NCBI RefSeq assembly: GCF_036327775.1
Contig: NZ_CP109598.1
Span: forward strand, 1,860,001 to 1,924,000
DNA: 64,000 nt
Reading direction: 5' to 3'
DNA from: Streptomyces sp. NBC_01498
GTDB lineage: Bacteria > Actinomycetota > Actinomycetes > Streptomycetales > Streptomycetaceae
The notes below the pieces were generated by a model that saw nothing but the letters and a program-made list of their open reading frames with translations, searched no databases and was not told where the DNA came from. Positions 8,985 to 20,369 of this stretch are shown in pieces. Within the stretch, counting starts at the first letter, position 1. Each line of letters begins with the position of its first letter. The position numbers and the translations under genes are program-made.

Positions 8985-11111
8985 CTACTTCACCACGCGG
9001 CTCGACGTCCCCGAGGTGTCGCTGCGCGGCGGCTCCAGGGCCGGCACGGTCGGCGGGCGGCGCCAGCCCGTCTCGCCGCGGGCCAGCAGCCAGGACGTCG
9101 CCTCGTGCGACGGCATCGCGGCGGCCACCAGCCAGCCCTGGACCGCGTCGCAGCCCAGGTCGCGCAGGCGCTCCCAGGTCTCGTCGTCCTCGACGCCCTC
9201 GGCGACGACCACCAGGCCCAGCGAGTGCGCCAGGTCGATGGTGCAGCGGACGATCTCCGCGTCCTCGTTGTCGATGGCGAGCCGGGCCACGAAGGAACGG
9301 TCGATCTTCAGTTCGCTCACCGGGAGGCGGCGCAGATGGACCAGTGACGAGTAGCCCGTGCCGAAGTCGTCGAGGGACATCTTGACGCCGTGCGCGGTCA
9401 GTCCCGCCATGGTGTCGGCGGCCCGCTGCGGGTCCTCCAGCAGTACGTGTTCGGTTATCTCCAGTTGGAGCGCGCCGGCCGGGACCCCGTGCCGGGCCAG
9501 CCGTGCGGCGACCGCCCCGGCGAAGCCCGGGGCGTGGACGTCACGTGGCGAGACGTTGACGGCCACCGGTACGTACAGGCCCTGGGCGCGCCAGCGGGCG
9601 ACCTGCGCGAGGGCCGACTCCAGGACGTACTCCGTCAGATGCGGCATCAGGCCCGAGGACTCGGCGATCGCGATGAACTCGTCCGGGGGAACTCTCCCCC
9701 GGTCCGGATGCACCCACCGTACGAGCGCCTCCAGGCCGACGACCTGCCCGTCGAACCGGACCTTCGGCTGGTAGTGCAGTTCCACGTCGCCCGCGTCGAG
9801 CGCGCGCCGCAGATCGCCCAGCAGGCCGAGCCGGTCGGGGGTGTTGGAGTCGCGCTTCGACTCGTACACCTCCACGCCCGTACGGTCCCGCTTGGCCTGG
9901 TACATCGCCACGTCGGCGCGCTGGAGCAGCCCTTCCGCGTCCACCGCGTGCTCGGGGTGGACGGCGACGCCCGCGCTCGCCTCCAGGACGAGCGTGAGTC
10001 CGTCCAGGTCGAGCGGTGAGGACAGTTCGGCCGCGAGATGGCGGGCCACGCGCTGGGCGCTGGTGGTGGAGTCGACCAGGGGCAGCAGGACGGCGAACTC
10101 GTCACCTCCGAGCCGCGCGGCCTCCGCCCCGCGCGGCAGGGCCTGCTTGAGCCGCTCCGCTATCTGCAACAGCAGTCTGTCGCCCGCGAGATGACCGAGT
10201 GTGTCGTTGACGGAGCGGAACCGGTCGAGGTCGATCAGGACCAGTGCGGAGCGCTCTCCGAGTGTCTTGGCCTCCTCCAGCGCGGCCCAGGTGCGCTCCA
10301 GGAGCCACTGCCGGTTGGGCAGCCCGGTCAGCGGGTCGCGCAACTGCTCCTCGGCCCGCGCCCTGGCGATCCAGAGCGTGGAGTCGAGCGCGACGAGCGG
10401 GACCGCGAACAGCGGCAGCACCACCGGCCGGGCCACGGCGACCACGCAGATCAGCGGGGTGATGCCGAGGAGCGCGACGGCGAGCAGGCACTGCCGCAGC
10501 AGGGCCGTGCGGGCCACGGTCGGCAGCCCGCCGGCGCCCGGGGTCCGCGCGTACCAGAGCAGCAGCCGGGTCACCACCAGATATGCCGCTGCCGCCAGCA
10601 CGATCTCGGGGACGGTGCCGATCCCCCAGTGGAGGGGCAGCCAGGGCTCCGCGACCGTCGGTACGTGGCCGAAGGCGCGCAGGACCAGGGCCGCCGCCCC
10701 GATGCCGAGGATGTCCACGGCGCCGTGCAGCGCGCCTTGGCGCCAGCGGTGTCTGCGGGCGACTCCGACCAGCACCACGACGGCGAGGCTGACCAGCCCG
10801 GCGGCCACCCAGCCGTACAGGAGCAGCACCGCGAGGGTCAGGGCGGCGCCGGAGCCCGTGCCGCCCCACCAGCGGTCGCGGCCGAGCGCGACGAGATGCC
10901 CGACGACGATGCCGGTGAGGACGGCGAGCGACCAGCCCGTGGTGCCGTCCGGGAAGAGCGCCTGCCCGTCCCGGAGGTGCTGGGCGATGCCGAGTGCCAG
11001 TACGGCGGCGGCGACCGCCACCACGGCGAGAGGCACACGGGCCGACGTGCCTCCAAGTCCCGCGAATCCGCGCGGGCGTGAGACCGGGGCGGCGCTCTCG
11101 GTCGGTTTCAT
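8985..11111 (-). CDS. rmdB: Membrane-anchored GGDEF-EAL protein (RmdB-like)
   Basis: A 708-aa protein predicted to turn over cyclic di-GMP. About 8-9 hydrophobic segments fill the first ~290 residues, then a GGDEF domain with intact RLGGDEFAVLL and an EAL domain with GLEALVRW, ITEHVLLE, DDFGTGYSSL and LKIDRSFV. Both catalytic signatures look complete. The RxxD inhibitory site upstream of GGDEF is not recognisable (PRGAEAARLGGDEF). In Streptomyces the composite GGDEF-EAL gene next to ligA is rmdB, a c-di-GMP phosphodiesterase controlling development; I use that name by domain layout and neighbour. ATG at 11111 has AGAGGGA six bases upstream; further upstream in-frame ATGs lack a good site. Confidence 0.88.
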   Translation of the reverse strand: MKPTESAAPVSRPRGFAGLGGTSARVPLAVVAVAAAVLALGIAQHLRDGQALFPDGTTGWSLAVLTGIVVGHLVALGRDRWWGGTGSGAALTLAVLLLYGWVAAGLVSLAVVVLVGVARRHRWRQGALHGAVDILGIGAAALVLRAFGHVPTVAEPWLPLHWGIGTVPEIVLAAAAYLVVTRLLLWYARTPGAGGLPTVARTALLRQCLLAVALLGITPLICVVAVARPVVLPLFAVPLVALDSTLWIARARAEEQLRDPLTGLPNRQWLLERTWAALEEAKTLGERSALVLIDLDRFRSVNDTLGHLAGDRLLLQIAERLKQALPRGAEAARLGGDEFAVLLPLVDSTTSAQRVARHLAAELSSPLDLDGLTLVLEASAGVAVHPEHAVDAEGLLQRADVAMYQAKRDRTGVEVYESKRDSNTPDRLGLLGDLRRALDAGDVELHYQPKVRFDGQVVGLEALVRWVHPDRGRVPPDEFIAIAESSGLMPHLTEYVLESALAQVARWRAQGLYVPVAVNVSPRDVHAPGFAGAVAARLARHGVPAGALQLEITEHVLLEDPQRAADTMAGLTAHGVKMSLDDFGTGYSSLVHLRRLPVSELKIDRSFVARLAIDNEDAEIVRCTIDLAHSLGLVVVAEGVEDDETWERLRDLGCDAVQGWLVAAAMPSHEATSWLLARGETGWRRPPTVPALEPPRSDTSGTSSRVVK

Positions 11112-11362
11112 TCCCGTCCCTCTCACAGCCGGCAGTGCCGTTATCACGCGATGGCACGTTGTCATGCCACCACGACTGATCTCCCACACGCAGCCGTGCA
11201 CGACAGGCGTACCCCCCAACAGTAGGCCGCGAACGGGGTGAGCGGGCAGCGCTCTCCCGCTGTTGCCCGAATGCAACCCGCCCTTCCGGATCCATCTGGT
11301 ATGCGCCGAACGGGTGAGCTACGACTGCTCGTTGTGCCCGTTCGGTCACTCTTCCCCGTTCT

Positions 11363-13677
<2,315 letters not shown>

Positions 13678-14820
13678 TCACTCAGGGTTGTCCGCGAGGG
13701 ATCGCGCCGCCCTGACACAGTGCGCCATGGCGGCACGGGCGTAGGCGGGCGAAGCACCCGCCAGTCCGCACGCCGGAGTGATCACCACGGACTCCGCGAG
13801 AATCCCCGGATCCAGCCCCAGCCTGCGCCACAGCGTTCTGATGCCCATGACGCTACCTCCCGGGTCGGACAACGGGCCGTCGGTGCCCGGCACCACCCCG
13901 GCGAAGAGCCGCACGCCCGCCTCCACCGCTTCCCCGATCGGGTCGTCGTCACGCTCGGTGAGCAGAGAGAAGTCGAACGACACGGCCGCCGCCTCCGCCC
14001 GGCGCAGCAGCGCGAACGGCACGTCCGGGGCGCAGGAGTGGACGACGGCGGGCCCGTCGTTCACCCGGATGACCTGGCGCAGCGCGTCCTCCACGACCTG
14101 CCGGTCGACGGCGCGGTGGGTGCGGTAGCCGCTGGCCGTCCTGATGTGTCCGCGCAGGACGGCGGTGAGGGACGGCTCGTCGAGTTGCAGCACGGGCCGG
14201 GCGCCCGGCACCCGGCGCCGTAGGTCCGCGAGGTGCGCGGTCACCCCTTCGACCAGGGAGCCGGTCAGGTCGCGGCAGGCTCCGGGGTCGCTGAGCGCCG
14301 ACTCCCCGTTGCGCAGTTCCAGGGCCGCGGCGAGCGTCCAGGGGCCGGTGACCTGGATCTTCAGGGGGCCTTCGTATCCCTGGGCGAACTCTTCGAGCGC
14401 GTCGAGGTCCTCGCCGAGCAGGGAGCGGGCGCGGCGGGTGTCGCGGCCGGGGCGGTCGCCGATGCGCCAGCCGCTGGGTTCGACACGGGCGAAGACCTCG
14501 ACGAGGAGTCCGGCGGTGCGGCCGATCATGTCGGCGCCGGGGCCGCGCGCGGGCAGTTCGGCGAGGTGCGGGAAGTCCTCGAAGGTGCCGGTGACGCTCT
14601 TGGCGGTCTCGCGCGCCTCGTCGCCGGGCAGGGAGCCGACGCCGGTGGCCGCGCCCCACGGCGGGGCCGCCGGGACGCCGGAGGCCGGCGCCTCGCTCCG
14701 GTTCCGCTCGCGGTCCCGGCTCCCGTTGCCGTCCCGGTCTCCTTCCCCGTTGCCGCCCCGGTCCCGGTCGCCGTGCGCGCCCCTGGGGTCCGGTCCGTTC
14801 CCGTTCTCCGTCACGTTCAC
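13678..14820 (-). CDS. Cobalamin-independent methionine synthase-like protein
   Basis: A 380-aa protein homologous to the C-terminal (catalytic) half of MetE/UROD-like methyltransferases, not full MetE. It shows GVGSLPGDEARETAK near residue 60, IQVTGPWTLAAALEL, LQLDEPSLTAVLRG, a zinc-ligand-type VHSCAPDVPFALL, and the end VVITPACGLAGASPAYA, where the second cysteine of the MetE zinc site lies. The N-terminal ~45 residues are a low-complexity Asp/Arg/Gly/Asn-rich segment, probably a species-specific extension; a start within GVPAAPPWGAATGVGS would be more typical. The GTG at 14820 overlaps the TGA of the upstream SDR gene. It is likely a methionine or homologous methyl transfer enzyme using a corrinoid protein or methyl donor not visible here. 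Confidence 0.88.
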   Translation of the reverse strand: MNVTENGNGPDPRGAHGDRDRGGNGEGDRDGNGSRDRERNRSEAPASGVPAAPPWGAATGVGSLPGDEARETAKSVTGTFEDFPHLAELPARGPGADMIGRTAGLLVEVFARVEPSGWRIGDRPGRDTRRARSLLGEDLDALEEFAQGYEGPLKIQVTGPWTLAAALELRNGESALSDPGACRDLTGSLVEGVTAHLADLRRRVPGARPVLQLDEPSLTAVLRGHIRTASGYRTHRAVDRQVVEDALRQVIRVNDGPAVVHSCAPDVPFALLRRAEAAAVSFDFSLLTERDDDPIGEAVEAGVRLFAGVVPGTDGPLSDPGGSVMGIRTLWRRLGLDPGILAESVVITPACGLAGASPAYARAAMAHCVRAARSLADNPE

Positions 14821-15506
14821 CGTCCCGGCCGCACCGTCAGGTCGTTGATCTCCGCGTCGCGCGGCAGGTCCAGGGCGGTGAGGACGGTGGTGGCGATCGA
14901 CTCCGGGTCGATCCAGCGGGACGCGTCGTACTCCTTGCCCTCCTGACCGTGCACCCGGACCTGCATCGGGGTGGCGGTGCGGCCCGGGTAGACGGACGTG
15001 ACGCGCACGCCGTTCGGCCGCTCCTCCTCACGGAGGGCGTCGGCGAGCGCCTTGAGGCCGTGCTTGGAGGCGCCGTACGCGCCCCAGGTGGCGTGCGCGT
15101 TCAGTCCGGCGCCCGAGTTGAGGAACACCACCTGGCCCCGTGAGGCGCGCAGTTGGGGCAGGAAGAGGCGGGTCAGCTCGGCGGGGGCGACGAGATTCAC
15201 GTTCAGCTGACCGGTCCACGCCTTGGGGGTCAGTTCGCCGACGGGGCCGAGGTCCACGACGCCCGCGATGTGCAGGAGCGAGTCCAGCCGGTCCGGGAGC
15301 GTCTGGTGGGAGAGCGCCCAGGAGAGCCGGTCGGGGGTGGCGAGATCGCCGACGAGCGTACGGGCGCCGGGGAGGGCGGCGGCGAGTTCCTTGGCGCGGC
15401 CGGCGTCGCGGGCGAAGAGCAGCAGGTCGTCGCCGCGCTCGTGGAGCCGGCGCGCGACGGCGGCGCCGATGCCGGAGCCCGCGCCGGTGATCAGATGGGT
15501 AGCCAT
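14817..15506 (-). CDS. SDR family oxidoreductase
   Basis: A 229-aa classical short-chain dehydrogenase. NAD(P)-binding motif is TGAGSGIGAAVARRL at about residues 7-21, the nucleotide-stabilising NVNLVAPAELT around 106, the catalytic Ser in VVFLNSGAGLNAH, and the catalytic YGASKHG (Tyr-x-x-x-Lys) around 143-149. The end shows SVYPGRTATPMQ. The substrate is unknown. It is coupled by a GTGA overlap to the methionine synthase-like gene, so the two are probably one transcript, although no shared pathway is obvious. Confidence 0.93.
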   Translation of the reverse strand: MATHLITGAGSGIGAAVARRLHERGDDLLLFARDAGRAKELAAALPGARTLVGDLATPDRLSWALSHQTLPDRLDSLLHIAGVVDLGPVGELTPKAWTGQLNVNLVAPAELTRLFLPQLRASRGQVVFLNSGAGLNAHATWGAYGASKHGLKALADALREEERPNGVRVTSVYPGRTATPMQVRVHGQEGKEYDASRWIDPESIATTVLTALDLPRDAEINDLTVRPGR

Positions 15507-15621
15507 GGGGTCATGTTCGCATCACCCCACGGGCCGGTCGTACGGAGCGGCCGGGGCGCCACCTGGGCGCTCCCGCGGCGGTCACAGGAGGCGGCGGATG
15601 GGGCGGTAGGGCGCCGCCCAG

Positions 15622-15639
15622 GGGCACGCGCGCGCGTGC
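15622..15639 (-). terminator. 18-bp perfect palindrome after LOG gene
   Basis: GGGCACGCGCGCGTGCCC, a perfect inverted repeat with no separate loop, lies nine bases past the stop of the LOG-family gene. It is a possible terminator for that gene, though so compact a palindrome could also be a protein site. Confidence 0.45.
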
Positions 15640-15647
15640 CCGCCGGG

Positions 15648-16187
15648 TCAGCTCATTCCGGCGGACTCCTCCAGATAGGCGAGGGCACCGACCGCGTCCT
15701 CCGCGAAGAACACCAGGTCGGTGAGGGGCAGCGGGAGGAAGCCCTCGCGGTCCATCCGGAGGAACTGCTCCTTCAGACCGTCGTAGAAGCCCGCCGTGTT
15801 GAGCAGCACCACCGGCTTGTCGTGCAGGCCGTGCTTCTTCAGTTCCAGGATCTCGGTCGCCTCGTCCAGCGTGCCGGTGCCGCCGACCATGATGACGACG
15901 GCCTCGGACTTGGCGAGCAGCAGCGCCTTGCGTTCGGCGAGGTCCGCGGCGATCACCATCTCGTCCGCCCGTGCCCGCATCGAGGCGCCCAGGAAGCCGA
16001 CGGAGACGCCCACGAGCCGCCCTCCGGCCTCCTCGACCCCGTCGGCGACGACCTTCATCAGCCCGACGTCCGAACCGCCCCAGACGAGCGTGTGACCGCC
16101 CTTGCCGAGGAGTTCGGCGAACTCTCGGGCGGGGCGGGTGTAGCGCTCGTCCAGTTCGGCGGCGGAGAGGAAGACACAGATGTTCAT
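15648..16187 (-). CDS. LOG family protein (TIGR00730 Rossmann fold)
   Basis: A 179-aa cytokinin riboside 5'-monophosphate phosphoribohydrolase (LOG)-type protein. Visible are the N-terminal strand MNICVFLSAAELDERY, the nucleotide loop LVWGGSDVGLMKVVADG, and the LOG signature region IMVGGTGTLDEATEI, equivalent to PGGxGTxxE with the catalytic Glu retained and Pro replaced by Val. Proteins of this family split nucleoside monophosphates; only some make cytokinins. I start at the ATG at 16187; the open frame continues to 17075 but that part is antisense to other genes. Confidence 0.9.
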   Translation of the reverse strand: MNICVFLSAAELDERYTRPAREFAELLGKGGHTLVWGGSDVGLMKVVADGVEEAGGRLVGVSVGFLGASMRARADEMVIAADLAERKALLLAKSEAVVIMVGGTGTLDEATEILELKKHGLHDKPVVLLNTAGFYDGLKEQFLRMDREGFLPLPLTDLVFFAEDAVGALAYLEESAGMS

Positions 16188-16304
16188 GACACCACGGTAT
16201 CCGGGTGACCTCTCCGGGAAGAGAGCGTGTCCGGCCGTTGCTGACAGTAGTAAGGAGGTCCGCACCGACGGGCCCCCGCCCGCCGACCGAAGGAGCCGAT
16301 CGTC

Positions 16305-16634
16305 ATGGCCAAGGGCCACACCATCACCGTCGACCAGGGCACGGAGCACGTGCGTGTCGTACGGGACGGGCAGGTCGTCGCGGAGAGCCGCCGGCCGCTG
16401 CTGCTGCGCGAGACCGGGCTGCCGGTGCGCTACTACCTGCCGCCGGAGGACGTCCGTACGGAGCTGCTGAGCCCGTCGGACACGACGACCCACTGCCCGT
16501 TCAAGGGCGACGCCTCGTACTGGTCGCTGCCGGACGCGCAGGACCTGGTCTGGGCCTACCCCCAGCCGAAGGACGAGGTCGCGGCGATCAAGGACCACTT
16601 CTGCTTCTACGAGACGGAGGTCGTCCCGGGCTGA
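16305..16634 (+). CDS. DUF427 domain protein
   Basis: A 109-aa protein covering a single DUF427 domain: VRVVRDGQVVAESRRPLLL, LPVRYYLPPEDVRTELL, THCPFKGDASYWSL, and the end KDHFCFYETEVVPG. DUF427 is a small beta-rich domain of unknown biochemical role, common in actinobacteria. A good AAGGAG is placed before the ATG. It is transcribed divergently from the LOG gene; a 117-bp space separates them. No operon partner is certain, and the downstream hydrolase starts 103 bp later. Confidence 0.93.
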   Translation: MAKGHTITVDQGTEHVRVVRDGQVVAESRRPLLLRETGLPVRYYLPPEDVRTELLSPSDTTTHCPFKGDASYWSLPDAQDLVWAYPQPKDEVAAIKDHFCFYETEVVPG

Positions 16635-16737
16635 ACGACGCCCGCCGGGACAGCGGCGGCGGCGCCTTCCTGAAGAAGTTCCTCCCGGTCCGCGCCGCGA
16701 GCGATGAGTTCCGGTGGGGCCTCCGGTCTGTACCCGT

Positions 16738-17532
16738 ATGAACTCAGTGGGAAGTGCGACGTCGGGTGACGGCACCCTCATCGCGTACCGGCGGACGGGC
16801 GGCGACGGGCCCCCGGTGATCATGGTGGGCGGCGCGTTCAGCACGGCGGAGACGGAGGCGCCGCTGGCGTCGCTCCTCGCACCGCGCTTCAGCGTCGTGA
16901 CGTACGACCGGCGCGGGCGCGGGGGCAGCGGCGACAGGGCGCCGTACGCGGTGGAGCACGAGATCGCGGATCTCGCCGCCCTCCTTGAGGAGGTGGGCGG
17001 CAGCGCGTGTGTGTACGGAACGTCCTCGGGAGCCGCGCTGGCACTGGAGGCGGCGGCGACGGGGCTGCCGATCACCCAACTCGCCGTGTACGAGCCTCCG
17101 TACGAGGCCGGTGCGGCGGTCTCGACGGCGCGGGCGGGCTATCCGGCGCGGCTCGGCGATCTGCTGGCGCGCGGGCTGCGGGACGAGGCGGTCGAACTGT
17201 CCCTGGCCATGGTCGGGACAACGCCCGACGAGGTGGCCAGGATGCGTGGGGCGGCGATGTGGCAGGGCCTGACGGCACTGGCGCACACCCTGGTCTACGA
17301 CCACGCGGTGGTGGGCCCCGGGCCGGTGCCGGTGGAACGGCTCGCGCGGATCACGGCGCGGGCGATGGTCGTGGAGGGGGGCGCGAGTCCGCCGCCGACC
17401 CGGGCGGCGGCGCGGGCGGTGGCGGACGCGCTGCCGCGCGGGCGGCAGCGCACCCTGACGGGGCAGGTGCACACCGTGGCCCCGCACGTACTGGCGCCGG
17501 TCCTCGCGGAGTTCTTCGCCGAAGCGGCGTGA
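16738..17532 (+). CDS. Alpha/beta hydrolase
   Basis: A 264-aa alpha/beta-hydrolase-fold protein. It shows the oxyanion-loop region VIMVGGAFSTAETEAPL, the strand FSVVTYDRRGRGGSGD (cap of strand 4), the nucleophile elbow VYGTSSGAALALE (G-x-S-x-G, near residue 92), and a C-terminal histidine in GQVHTVAPHVLAP. The catalytic acid is not obvious. Substrate is unknown; relatives are annotated as hydrolases or haloperoxidase-like enzymes. ATG at 16738 gives MNSVGSATSGDGTLIAYRR; no strong ribosome-binding site is seen. It converges with the GH35 gene. Confidence 0.88.
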   Translation: MNSVGSATSGDGTLIAYRRTGGDGPPVIMVGGAFSTAETEAPLASLLAPRFSVVTYDRRGRGGSGDRAPYAVEHEIADLAALLEEVGGSACVYGTSSGAALALEAAATGLPITQLAVYEPPYEAGAAVSTARAGYPARLGDLLARGLRDEAVELSLAMVGTTPDEVARMRGAAMWQGLTALAHTLVYDHAVVGPGPVPVERLARITARAMVVEGGASPPPTRAAARAVADALPRGRQRTLTGQVHTVAPHVLAPVLAEFFAEAA

Positions 17533-17562
17533 GAACGGTGGACGCGAGGGCGGGGCGGCGGG

Positions 17563-17592
17563 GACGGCGGCCACGCGGGGGTGACCGCCGTC
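17563..17592. terminator. Bidirectional hairpin between hydrolase and GH35 genes
   Basis: GACGGCGG (17563-17570) pairs with CCGCCGTC (17585-17592), extended inward by CCAC/GGTG with a small bulge. It lies in the 68-bp gap between two converging genes, the expected place for a shared terminator. Confidence 0.55.
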
Positions 17593-17600
17593 GCGGTGCG

Positions 17601-20141
17601 TCAGGCGCGGCGCACGGTGAACTCCGTCCGCCGTACCCGCAGTACGGTCCGGCCGCCCTCGGTCGAGACACGGGCGCCGTCGCACCGCGCCCTCCCCTCC
17701 ACCGCGACGACCGACTCCGCGCCCGGACCGCCGAGCGCCCGGAACGTCGCCGTCCCGTCGGCGACGCCGGTGAGTTCCGCCGTGGCGTAGGCGAGGCGCA
17801 GACCGCCCGCGTTCAGCCCGAGCGGCAGGATCGCCGCCGTACTGCCGGGAAGGCGCAGCTTCTCGCCGCCGAAGAGGGGCTTGCCGTGCTCCGTGACGGT
17901 GAAGTCCTGGTCGTAACCGGAGGAGACGTTGAAGGCGTGCAGCAGCCGTCCGCGCTCGCCGTCCGCCGTTGTCAGCAGGAAGACGCCGGGGCCGGTCGCG
18001 CTGTGCCGGAGGGCGGGGGCGGCGTCCAGGGCCCGGAAGGCGCGGTTCCAGAAGGTCAGGTCGCACTGGTAGTCGGTGGTGATGACCACGGCGCGGCCCC
18101 GCCCGAGGGGGATGTCGAAGCCGCAGCCCTTGCCGGTGGTCAGTTCGCGCAGCACCGTCGTCCCCCGGGCCGCCTCGCACAACTGGGCGCGTGAGAGCCG
18201 TACTTCGGGAAGCGGCGCCGCCCAGCCGTGGGCGGTGACCGACAGCCAGAAGCGGTTCGCGTCGGTGAGCGTGGAGCCGGCGGTGAGGCCCAGGGCGTCC
18301 GCGAGCACCGTGCAGCGCTTGTCGGCCATGTCCTTGACCGGCAGCCGCCCGGACAGCAGCAGTCTGCCGCCGGCCTCGACGTAACGGACGAGACGCCGCT
18401 GGAGTTCGGCCCCCAGATGCTCGCCGGTGGCCAGTGCGAGGACCGGTACGGCCTCCGGGTCCAGGTCGCCCGCCTGGAGGTTGACGGCCCGGTAGCGGAA
18501 ACCGCCGAGCAGCATCGCGCGCGCCAGCGAGCCGCGCGGCCCCGCGCCGCGCGTGTTCACCGCCTCGTCCAGCACGCGCTGGACGGATTCGAGCTCCGGC
18601 GGGTGGTATTCGGTCAGATAGTGATCGGGGACGAAACCGAGCGCCACGTCGTCGTACGTCGTCCGCATCGGCGCGAGGACGTCGGCCAGGCCGCCCATCG
18701 CGCGTACTGTCCGCCGCGTCGGCGCGTAGCTGACCCCCGGGCGGCCCTCCGGATCGACGGGGGCGGCGAAGCCGTGCCGCTCGCCCGTGATGCCGATCCG
18801 GTCGTTCCCGTCGCCCGTCGGCCTGTCGAGCTTGGGGTTGAACCCGCCCGCGAACAGGTAGTAGTTGATCATTTTCGCGCCCTGCGCGACACAGAGACGG
18901 GTCTTGAGGTCGACGCCCGAGGGGCTGGTCTGGCTGTCCAGGTTCTGCCCGTAGTCGGCGTGCCCGGCGTCGAACTCCTGCGCCGTGACCGGCTGGTCCT
19001 TGTCGTTGACCGCGTCCATGAAGGCGTTGACGAGATACAGGTCGGTGACGTTCCGCAGCGTCAGATCGCCGAGGTAGAAGTCCGCACCGGAGATCATCCC
19101 CTCGACACCCCCGTAGGTCTCCATCAGTTGGCTGATACCGATGGGGAAGGGCTCGGCGCGGCTGTCGGAGGTGCCGTGGATGTTGATCACGAACGGGACG
19201 CCGGTGACCCCGTACTCCTCGGCGGCGGACCGCAGTTCGGCGACGTAACGGGCGAAACGGCCCCGCATGAAGCGGCCCAGGTCGTGCATCAGGGCCGCGC
19301 CGTACGCGTCCTTCGGGTTGCGGATCGCCTTGCGGCGCCCGGCCAGGTCCTCGCCCGCGAAGGGGTAGCGGTCGCCGAGCCCGTTGCCGTACTCCTCGCG
19401 CAGCCAGCCGTCGAAGTCGGCCGTCACATGGTCGGTGAGGTCGGGCGAGTTGCTGACCCAGGCCAGCATGCCGATCTCGTTGTCGAGCTGTACGGAGACG
19501 ACGGGGCCCCCGGCGCCGTGCAGCCGCTTCGCGAGGACCGGCATGACCGCCGCGTACCAGCGGCGCGCCTCTTTGAGGAAGGCGGGCGCGAGGTAGTCGA
19601 CGGTGGGCGTGGTGGCGGGCGCGTCGTTCCAGCCGGTGGAGATGATCTCGGGGTGGTCCTTCCGCACCCGCTCGGGGACACCCTCGCCCTTCAGTTCGGC
19701 CATGGTGAAGGGGCCGGGGCGGGCGACGAAGAGGAAGCCGTTGCGGTGGCAGAGGTCGATGAAGGCACCGAGGTCGCGCTCGGGGCGGCTGCGGCCGGTG
19801 ACGTCGATGGTGCCGTCGGGCAGTTCGTGCCACATCCACGGGATGTAGGAGGCGATGGTGTTGAGCCCGGCGGCCTTGGCCTTGTCGAGCCTGGACTGCC
19901 AGTCGGCCTTCTTCAGGCGGAAGTAGTGGATCTCCCCGGCGAGTACGAGCGCGGGCTTGCCGGCGACGAGAAGCTGCTTGTTCCGGTACGACACCGGGCC
20001 GGCCGGGGCGGTACCGGCGGGCGCCGCCGGGGCGGCTGTCGCGGCGTGGGCGTCGAGGGCGGACAGGCCCGCGCCGGCGAGCGTGCCGAGGGCGGCTCCG
20101 CCCAGGACGGTGCGGCGGCGGGGGGCGGGAACAGGCGTCAT
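17601..20141 (-). CDS. GH35 beta-galactosidase, Tat-exported
   Basis: An 846-aa glycoside hydrolase family 35 protein. A Tat-type signal is at the N-terminus (APRRRTVLGGAALGTLAGAG, then an Ala-rich cleavage region). The catalytic TIM barrel begins with VLAGEIHYFRLKKADWQSRL and SYIPWMWHELPDG. The general acid/base Glu lies in VSVQLDNEIGMLAWV and the nucleophile Glu probably in PVTAQEFDAG. A galactose-trimming or beta-galactosidase activity on plant polysaccharides is expected outside the cell. ATG at 20141 has AAGGA about eight bases upstream. A perfect palindrome about 64 bp upstream is a likely operator. No sugar transporter or regulator is adjacent. Confidence 0.93.
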   Translation of the reverse strand: MTPVPAPRRRTVLGGAALGTLAGAGLSALDAHAATAAPAAPAGTAPAGPVSYRNKQLLVAGKPALVLAGEIHYFRLKKADWQSRLDKAKAAGLNTIASYIPWMWHELPDGTIDVTGRSRPERDLGAFIDLCHRNGFLFVARPGPFTMAELKGEGVPERVRKDHPEIISTGWNDAPATTPTVDYLAPAFLKEARRWYAAVMPVLAKRLHGAGGPVVSVQLDNEIGMLAWVSNSPDLTDHVTADFDGWLREEYGNGLGDRYPFAGEDLAGRRKAIRNPKDAYGAALMHDLGRFMRGRFARYVAELRSAAEEYGVTGVPFVINIHGTSDSRAEPFPIGISQLMETYGGVEGMISGADFYLGDLTLRNVTDLYLVNAFMDAVNDKDQPVTAQEFDAGHADYGQNLDSQTSPSGVDLKTRLCVAQGAKMINYYLFAGGFNPKLDRPTGDGNDRIGITGERHGFAAPVDPEGRPGVSYAPTRRTVRAMGGLADVLAPMRTTYDDVALGFVPDHYLTEYHPPELESVQRVLDEAVNTRGAGPRGSLARAMLLGGFRYRAVNLQAGDLDPEAVPVLALATGEHLGAELQRRLVRYVEAGGRLLLSGRLPVKDMADKRCTVLADALGLTAGSTLTDANRFWLSVTAHGWAAPLPEVRLSRAQLCEAARGTTVLRELTTGKGCGFDIPLGRGRAVVITTDYQCDLTFWNRAFRALDAAPALRHSATGPGVFLLTTADGERGRLLHAFNVSSGYDQDFTVTEHGKPLFGGEKLRLPGSTAAILPLGLNAGGLRLAYATAELTGVADGTATFRALGGPGAESVVAVEGRARCDGARVSTEGGRTVLRVRRTEFTVRRA

Positions 20142-20204
20142 GGCGTCGTACTTCCTTGGGGGAGAGCAGGAGCGGACGGCAGGCGGCGGCATGTATGCGC
20201 TGCC

Positions 20205-20218
20205 TGTATGCGCATACA
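20205..20218 (-). promoter_or_regulatory. Perfect palindromic operator upstream of GH35 gene
   Basis: TGTATGCGCATACA reads the same on both strands, and a half site ATGTATGCGC occurs 14 bp nearer the gene (20191-20200). Two-fold symmetric sites of this size are typical for GntR- or LacI-type repressors. The position 64-77 bp before the GH35 start suits repression by a sugar-responsive regulator encoded elsewhere. Confidence 0.6.
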
Positions 20219-20369
20219 TGACCTTGGGACAGGCGCCGTGGGAGTCACAAGGGTCCGTCTGGTCACGCTTGTATAACGGGTGACGGAAAATCGCGGTAGT
20301 GCGCGACCGCTGTGGCCGACCGGCCGGGCCGTTCCTCGGCCGGATCCGCGGGGCGCGTGCGAGTCGGCC

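Noticed and set aside
16744..19839. A 1,031-codon minus-strand open frame
   Set aside because: It covers the GH35 gene in a different frame, with histidine/arginine/proline runs typical of shifted frames; the GH35 frame has the family motifs.
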